Under the pieces are notes generated by a model that saw nothing but the letters and a program-made list of their open reading frames with translations, was not told where the DNA came from and did not search any database. This document shows positions 57,368 through 64,000 of a DNA stretch of 64,000 nucleotides, one piece after another; the first letter of the stretch is position 1; every line of letters begins with the position of its first letter. This stretch comes from Ehretia macrophylla (taxonomy: Eukaryota; Streptophyta; Magnoliopsida; Boraginales; Ehretiaceae), in NCBI GenBank assembly GCA_037974665.1, contig CM075765.1, forward strand, positions 18,799,648-18,863,647, given 5' to 3'. A program made the translations under genes and the position numbers.

Positions 57368-57578
57368 CAAGGGCGAAACCAAAATTTTAAAATTGGAGAG
57401 ACCAAGATTCAAATAAGAACATTTATGACAAGGGACAAAAAAATAAGGGGGGTCGTTAACTTATTTTTAAAGATACTACATAAATTTTTTTAACGACAAT
57501 AACTTTTTTTTAACGATATTACATAGACTTTTTTTAAAAAAATATTGGGGGGACTGGGCCCGGCAAGCTCCGCCTCTG
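57368..57578. mobile_element. hAT-type MITE with 8-bp target duplication
   Basis: The left end CAAGGGCGAAAC and the right end, in reverse, CAGAGGCGGAGC are inverted repeats with a few mismatches. The flanks ctcaacat (57360-57367) and gtcaacat (57579-57586) match at 7 of 8 positions, the length expected for hAT. The interior is non-coding. Confidence 0.7.
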
Positions 57579-57586
57579 GTCAACAT

Positions 57587-58267
57587 GTTATATTAGTCAA
57601 GTTAAGCCACCCCGACCTTTGAACTCATTTAGCGTAGTTAATAACTAGGACTGAGTTAGCCCAACCCGTTATTATCCGAACTGAGTTGGACTGGATTGAG
57701 ATTCAAAAAATTAAATCCAACTCGATCCATTAATTCTAGATGAGTTAAATAAGTTAACTGGGCTGGAATAGGGCCAGCCCATTTTTTTAAGCAAAAAAAA
57801 AACAAGCAACGTATATAAATGAATTGTTAAATTCTTAGGTAATGCAAAATTTTAAAAATAGCTCAAATTGTTACTAAGTTAAAATTTTGAACTTACAAAA
57901 ATTAAAATTTAATATGATAAATAATTAAAAAAATAAAAACAGAAAAATCATATTCAAACTAATCATTTTTAGTTGTAAAATCAATAAAACTATTACAAAG
58001 TAATGTTTCAATTTCTTTCTTTTTTCAACTAATATTGTTCCTTCTACAATTGATCTTCTAGATCTTTAGTAGGTGAGTTGGATCCCTTAGAGTACATATA
58101 TTCTTCAGAATCCTCTTCAATTTTTGACAATCCTTGTGTACTTATTTCATCATTCGTTCAATCCTTCATGCACACAAGTACTTCCAACTATCTTTCAATT
58201 TCTTTCTTTCTTCAACTGTTGCTCGCATTTGTTTTTCTTGTAGTGGTTCTACTTGCCAACCTACTTC
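57587..58267. other. Gene-less stretch
   Basis: AT-rich DNA with repeated cccaactc/gttggg motifs (57600-57780, and again after 58640), probably a low-complexity repeat. No gene supported. Confidence 0.35.
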
Positions 58268-58477
58268 TTCGTTCTAATAGTTGTTTTTTTCCCTCCTTGT
58301 TTTTACTTTCCCCTCCCCAAACAGTTAGTAATTATTTTTTTTTTAATAATTTGACCTCATCCTTAATTGCTTTCGTTCTAATAGTTATTTTTTTCCCTCC
58401 TTGTTTTTACTTTCCCCTCCCCAAACAGTTAGTAGTTATTATTTTTTTAATAATTTGACCCCATCCTTAATTGCTTT
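58268..58477 (+). repeat. Tandem duplication, period 104 bp
   Basis: Two near-identical units start ttcgttctaatag at 58268 and 58372 and share ccctccttgtttttacttt and aatttgacc. The high identity indicates a recent duplication. Confidence 0.88.
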
Positions 58478-59011
58478 AGTAAAATGTCTTTTTATTTATT
58501 CTTTGACCTCTGTCCTTTTATTTGTCTTTACTTTTGCCCCTAAATAGCTTATTAATTTTTTTTTAAATTTTTCAACTCCAATAACATGTTTCAAAAGTAA
58601 ATCTATAAACAATAAATTTTTATTTTTCATAGAAAAATTAGGACTAAATTAAATTGGGATGATTTACCAAATCAAGCTAGGTTGGTTTACTGAATTGAGT
58701 TGGATTGGGTATCGAATCGAGCTAGGTTGGACTCTTATCTGGGTTGAGTTAAGCTATGTTTATAATTTTTAAACTTGAATCCAACTTAATCCGTATTCTT
58801 GCATGAGTTATAGCTCAACCCAGTATTATAGCAATTGAGTTGAGCTAATTGGGTTATTAGCGAATTGAGTTAGAGTGTAACCTAATAAACCCAACTCAAT
58901 TAACCCAACTCAATTAACATATCGAAGTAGCTCCGATCCATAGATCAATACTGATGTGACATGAGACCGTGGGTTAGTCCTGTTAACCACTTGGTTTTCA
59001 AGCTCCCCTGG

Positions 59012-59340
59012 CATTTTTTCTTTTTTTTGGTCGTAAAGATAACACTATAAAGCAATAGCATCAACTAACTCCAGAGCTACTAAAATCAGTATGTACAAGA
59101 AGAATGAGCTCCAGGGGTAAATTACAAACCCAATTTAATCTATCATAATTGTCTTAACAACCCAATCAACCACTCGATAAGTCCAACGATAAATATGTCA
59201 AAAAGAATAATAGCCTGAACTAGTAGATAGCATCAGTAAAGAGTCGTAAATAATGGAGGAAGAACTCCAATATGACTCTGATTTAGTCTGACGATCCAAA
59301 ATTACCTGGAGAGCATCTGATTCGATCACAAAGTTGGATT
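59012..59340 (-). mobile_element. 5'-truncated LINE RNase H fragment
   Basis: Minus-strand insertion with a poly(A) tail (T run at about 59013-59028 on the plus strand, preceded in element orientation by tacgacc). It is flanked by 12-bp repeats aagctcccctgg (59000-59011) and aagctcccttgg (59341-59352), which differ at one base. The translation begins FVIESDALQVILD, the second Asp region of an RVT_3/RNase H-like domain, and continues HIYRWTYRVVDWVVK with stops. Confidence 0.75.
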
Positions 59341-59737
59341 AAGCTCCCTTGGTCATTTCTTGGGAACTTACACAAATAATGGGCTTCAAATAGGTGGTGT
59401 TATATTTTTCATTATAGCATATATATATGTATTGCTTAAAATTATATTTATCAACTGACTTGTCTATTCTATTCAAGAAATTTTCACGAAAACGAGTTCT
59501 TGAAATTAAATGGTTTAAGAATTTTTCTTTATGATTTAACTTTGTATTTTATATACATATTAAAATTTTATATTTGCATGACATGTTAAATTGGATTACG
59601 TACCTTGAAATTGCTAACATGTGACTGAGATTTGTTAAGAGGAGTAATATTTTCGTTTTTTGTTTGTAATATAAGACTTAGAAGTCATATTGCAGTTCCA
59701 TAGAAGTCATATGGCATGGTCCTTCCTAATAAATAAG

Positions 59738-60273
59738 TGGCAGAGCCAGGCATCCGGGGTTAGAGGGTGCCACTTTGCCACCCGAGATTAGAAGTGTACT
59801 ACGTGATAGAGTCAGTAACCGGGTTTGGGCACTCATTCATGCAAATTTATTTTATATAAATTGAAAAAAAAAACTATTGCCTTTATCCCTAAAATCATGA
59901 TAATGATGAAAAAATATTAAAATATTTAAACATATAAAATTCGTTAGTATTCGAACCAAACTGTTTAATCAAAGATACAAAATAATAAACTAAAAATAAA
60001 AGGCAGTTTAAAAATTATTTTAAAAAATTAAAATTAAATTAAATGTACAATTAAACTAGAAAAGTTTAACTTAAATGTTAAAAATATTACAAAAATAAAT
60101 TATTCAAAATTCATACACAATGATAACACAAATAGTCCCCAAAATATAAAAAATAAATTTAAAACCTATTTATAAATAAGAGAATACATGTAAAAAATGA
60201 GGAGAGAAAAACATAAGAAAAGAGAGAGGAAAAATTAAGAGGGTATTTTTAGAAGAGACATGTGGCTCCGCCA
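59738..60273. mobile_element. hAT-like non-autonomous element
   Basis: The left end tggcagagccagg and the right end, in reverse, tggcggagccaca are inverted repeats typical of plant hAT MITEs. Both sides carry ttcctaa(ta)aataag-like sequence (about 59723-59737 and 60275-60290), a duplication with small indels, longer than the usual 8 bp. The interior is AT-rich and non-coding. Confidence 0.55.
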
Positions 60274-60290
60274 GTTCCTAAATAATAAAG

Positions 60291-61076
60291 CTACTAAACG
60301 GGTTCGAAACTGTTCCGTCTGTGAACTGACAGCTTGAAGAAAAGCTAACAGTTGTGTGAACCTGCCATACTTATTAGAACTCGTATTTATGGAGAACTTT
60401 TTTAGAAAGCTTTACAAACTTATACACGTTATGTCAAATTTGAAAAAATACGAGCTTTCAAAGAAAATATGGTCTAAATTAGTCAAAAAATTTATCCAAA
60501 TTGATCTCAAAAAAATTACTCTCTTAATTAATTCGAATTCAAAATATAAATAATTCTTTTATTTTATATTTAGAGTACTCCATTAGCTAGTAGACTAACA
60601 CCATGTATGTTAAAGACTAAATATTAAAAAAAATTGTTTATTATAATAGGAGGAAGGACCAGCGGTGGTGCACAGCACATGATGGTATGCTATTGCCAGG
60701 AAGAAAATTATAGGCGCTAGCAAAAAGGTGAAAAGAAGATGACAAGTAAGGCAAATTTTGGTTCACGGGTCAGAATAATTTTAACCACTAGCGAACAATC
60801 CTTTTACACATGATGCCAACAATTCTAAATTCAATTAATTCACGCACCAATTCAACTGTTCACGACCCCACCCATGTCCAATGCCGAAAATTTTCATGCC
60901 ATGATATCCTATCCCCAAAAGCTGCAAACTCTTCCTGTCTCTATAGGTATTTTTAGTGGGGTTAGGAGAGGAAGCTGATTTTAGTAACGTAACAGAAAGA
61001 AAAGCAACGACTAGAGTGAGAGAGTCGGTATATGTTTGTGTTAGTGTACAATAAATAGTTTCATTTCCAGTTTATC
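60291..61076. other. Upstream region of the gene at 61077
   Basis: No gene seen. The last 150 bases (ctctataggta near 60940, then a purine-rich leader) could contain the promoter and 5' UTR of the gene at 61077. Confidence 0.35.
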
Positions 61077-61316
61077 ATGTCTCCAATATTGTCTTCTTGT
61101 TTCTCTCTTAGTTCTTGTATGCATTTCTTGTTGTTTTTGGTTTGGTTCTACTCTTTTGCAATTGCACCTCTTGGAGTTGTAGATGGTGCTACTCCTACTG
61201 TGAAAGTTGGCAACATTTCGAAGGTTGACGATGCTGAAAATTTTCACTTGTACTATGGCCAGAGCTTTAAAGTTATCAAGAATAGCTTTGATGGCAAGAG
61301 CTATCTTCTCATCCAG
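61077..61316 (+). CDS. First exon of a putative secreted protein (rest not seen)
   Basis: The ATG at 61077 opens 80 codons that end at a good splice donor (atccag/gtactc). Residues 1 to about 32 have a hydrophobic core ([20 protein letters not shown]), a likely signal peptide. The mature part begins near [20 protein letters not shown] and continues [22 protein letters not shown] (written here in two pieces). It resembles the N-terminus of an uncharacterised plant family with a periplasmic-binding-protein-like fold, from memory and unverified. Downstream, a splice acceptor at about 62512 would add only 12 codons before a stop, so the true next exon probably lies beyond 64000, or the gene is truncated. 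Confidence 0.6.
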
Positions 61317-64000
61317 GTACTCATAATTTTTCAATGGGAATGTTATATGTTTTGCTACTTGACTTATAAGATAGAGCTTTGTTACTTATCACTTCCGTTT
61401 TATTATTCATTTATTATTTTTTACAAGTTTGTTTAGTTGGCATGTCAAAAAAATAAAGATAAATAAAGAAGTTTATGAAGTTAATATGTCAAGAAACAAA
61501 AAGTTTGTTAAACAATTAATATTCCAATTACACATTCACATTGGGAATGATAAATGTGTGATGAATGTTGGGTGAGATTGACCCAGGCATTTCTCAATAA
61601 GAGATGGTATTTTTCAATGTATCACGTCGGTGGAGACACGTTATCAGTGAACAACATGTTAAGGTGGTAGTTATAAGAAAGTGTTGTAGGTTTATGTAAA
61701 TAATTGAGTTAACTATTTCTTACCAATATATTTGAGATCCATAATACTTAATTATTCTTAAATTTATTATATTAATCTCGCTTACGGGCTTAAAATTCTT
61801 AAATTTTGATCACTTTTAGCTTAGAGTAAGTGTCGCTATTTCATTAGTTTAGACTGTTGTTTGTCTATTCACATGGGATTATGTGAGGCTAAACTAACAT
61901 TCGTCTAAACTACGGGAAGAGATTTCACCGAGATAATTGTTAATACTGAATTTTGTTAATTAACAATTAGAAATTAGCTTGTGAGAATCTCTAGGTAAGG
62001 ACATTTGCCCAATGTTCCGGTCTTGCCGACGACAAGTGTGCCATGAATTTCCTTCAAACTAATGGTCAGGACTCACGAGTGGGAACAAAAAGTGTTCCTG
62101 TTGTTCCTTGCAGAAAAGGTGTTTCACTTTTTTTGAAAATTTTTCAAAACGCCTTAGACGTCTGAGACATAAATTGTAGGTCTCACCTAACACATAAGCT
62201 TACACGTTAGTGTGAAAAAGTAAAGTCTACAGACATTTGTAAGACAAACTCTTTACTTTGCCGAGTTCCTTGAAGTCTAGGCCAATTTCTTTTTTCAATT
62301 TATCTACAAGTTATCCTCTCGTGAATATGCGCCATCAGACTATATATCACTAGTTTCATTTTTATTCTTTTTTTGAAATAAAAAAAAAACCTTTTCTTGT
62401 AAATGGACTTATTATACATATATGGAAAAGGGTTTTGAAAAAAAAAATTAAGTAAAAAAAAGAATCACGGAGTTGTACTTAATTAATAACTTTTAATGAC
62501 TTGATTTTTCAGAACTTTGCTTCAGCAAGAAGTCCACTGCAAAAACAATAGCAAACACCTTTGCTTTCGAATGGACTTATGAAGTTTTCTTTTTTTTTTT
62601 TTTTTTGGGAAAGAACTCACCGTTAGTATAATTATATTAAATTTATCTTAAATTTATAAACTCTGTAGTACACCTAAATATGTCCCAATATACATTAATT
62701 CAAGAGGACAAACTTAGAACTTTTTGGTCCACAAACTTACAATTTTACTGTTTACCCTTAAATATTTAGGAACGGATTCATGCCATTTAATAGTATTCTT
62801 AGATCAGTAAAAATTTTATGTCACCTGAGCCTTTACCTTATGTCTCCCAAACTGGTAGATATACAAGTAGCCGTCTGAATTGGTGGTGTTAGGGATGGTA
62901 ATGGGGATAGATTTTGTGGGTATCCAACCCACTCCCATTCCAAATGAGGCAGGGATTGGGGTGAAAATAGGAAATGGGGCGGGGGGCTGGGGATTAACTT
63001 TTAATCCCTGCACGGGAGCGGGGCGGTATGCGGGAATAAACATTTTTCGCCCTACATAACCCGTCATGCATACATGTATAGTTATTCTTATATAAAATAT
63101 TACTAAAATAGAGAAGGAAAAATAAATTATTCAAAATGATTTTATAATCATTCTTTTGATTAAGACACTACATGTCATTACTTGACATTTGCAATCATTT
63201 TACATAAATACCTCCATTTCATATTAACCATAATTGATTCAAGAGATTGTTAGTTGCTCCTAGTTGTTCTTCAAAATAGTTTTAAACAACATAATTAAGG
63301 GGTATATTTTTAAAGATGGTAACAAAAAAAAAAAAACGCGATTCCAATAACACAAATGAGTATTCTTTTTCCACATATAATTCTCATACACAATGATTTA
63401 GTCGGAATTTATTTTAAATACTTAAGACTCAGTTACTATAATGTTATTTTTACTATAGAAGTAGAAGCATAAGACTAAATATATAATTAATATTTGACTT
63501 TATTTAAAACTTATATTTATATTTATCATTAACATATTTTTAGTTTATAATTTGAAGTTAGGTGGTTCAAATTAAATTTATATTTTGAAGTTTTGTGGTT
63601 AAATTAAATTTAATATCGTAAAGTTTAAAAGAATAATGAAGAACCCGCGTGTAATCACCATTCTCCACATGGATTCGGGGATGGGGCGGGAGTGGGGGGT
63701 AGGGGATGGGGCAGGTGTTGGAAGAACTTTTTAGGTGACGTGACAGGACATGGGGATAGCCAGTGCCTGAACCAATGATAGATGATCTAGGCCAAGTTTT
63801 TATTGGGTTATCCCTCATTGGTTGTAAAAGGGACTATAGTCCTCAGTTTGTAACTTAAAAGTGTGAGGAAAAGCCTCATTCCATTAGATAGCTTTTGGGG
63901 TTGAAAAGGCCTAACGCCACCTATCAATCTTTACATTCTACTTACTTATACATGTCATACATAATGTTAAAATCATGTTGAAGGAATAGTTTATACATGG
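61317..64000. other. Probable intron or gene-less stretch with G-rich repeats
   Basis: No further exon is convincing. Two G-rich blocks with gggatggggcgggg-like sequence lie at about 62886-63050 and 63675-63720 and look like copies of a dispersed repeat. Long T and A runs occur at 62588-62607 and 63326-63338. Confidence 0.35.

Noticed and set aside
62816-63818. Minus-strand frames of 83 codons over G-rich blocks
   Set aside because: Pro-rich translations of the gggatggggcgggg-type repeat.

Overview
The window is nuclear DNA of a flowering plant, most likely a eudicot. It is AT-rich. Its genes have many GT-AG introns, and two of them belong to plant-specific families: a PH-RCC1-FYVE-BRX protein and a NAC transcription factor. 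It also holds plant-type Ty1/copia, Ty3, LINE, SINE, TRIM, CACTA, Mutator, Harbinger and hAT elements. No bacterial, organellar or viral gene block was seen. All calls come from reading the sequence; family names rest on recognised motifs, not on searches.

Layout. 1-7.4 kb is transposon-on-transposon: a LINE fragment next to a Ty3 reverse-transcriptase relic, then a complete but dead copia element (2243-6997, TSD TTACC), then a TRIM. 8.4-9.2 kb is a 5'-truncated LINE with a 15-bp target duplication. 9.2-17 kb has no recognisable gene and holds a Mutator-type MITE (12707-13108) and a large Harbinger-type foldback (13186-14137). 17.5-26.6 kb is an apparently intact nine-exon gene for a PH/RCC1/FYVE/BRX protein of about 1036 residues, with TRIMs in introns 1 and 5. 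27-29.8 kb is gene-poor and contains a tRNA-Pro-like pseudogene. 29.8-40.5 kb is a decayed autonomous CACTA transposon with both of its genes broken. 40.6-44.7 kb holds a Mutator-like foldback and a LINE split by a 1.58-kb Harbinger-type element. 45.0-45.6 kb and 54.8-55.3 kb are solo LTRs with perfect 5-bp target duplications. 49.4-54.3 kb is an intact six-exon NAC gene ending in a predicted membrane segment. 56-60 kb holds a CACTA end, hAT-type elements and another LINE tail. At 61.1 kb a third gene starts with a signal-peptide-bearing first exon; its other exons were not found before the window ends.

How the genes relate. The two intact host genes look unrelated: one is a phosphoinositide-binding, small-GTPase-regulator-like cytoplasmic protein, the other a transcription factor. 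There is no operon-like or gene-cluster logic. The most informative content is transposon archaeology. At least six very short insertions (about 20-44 bp) look like LINE 3' tails, each between perfect 9-15-bp duplications. A Harbinger element sits precisely inside a LINE zinc-finger codon run, and the CACTA transposase carries stops at positions where tryptophan is expected.
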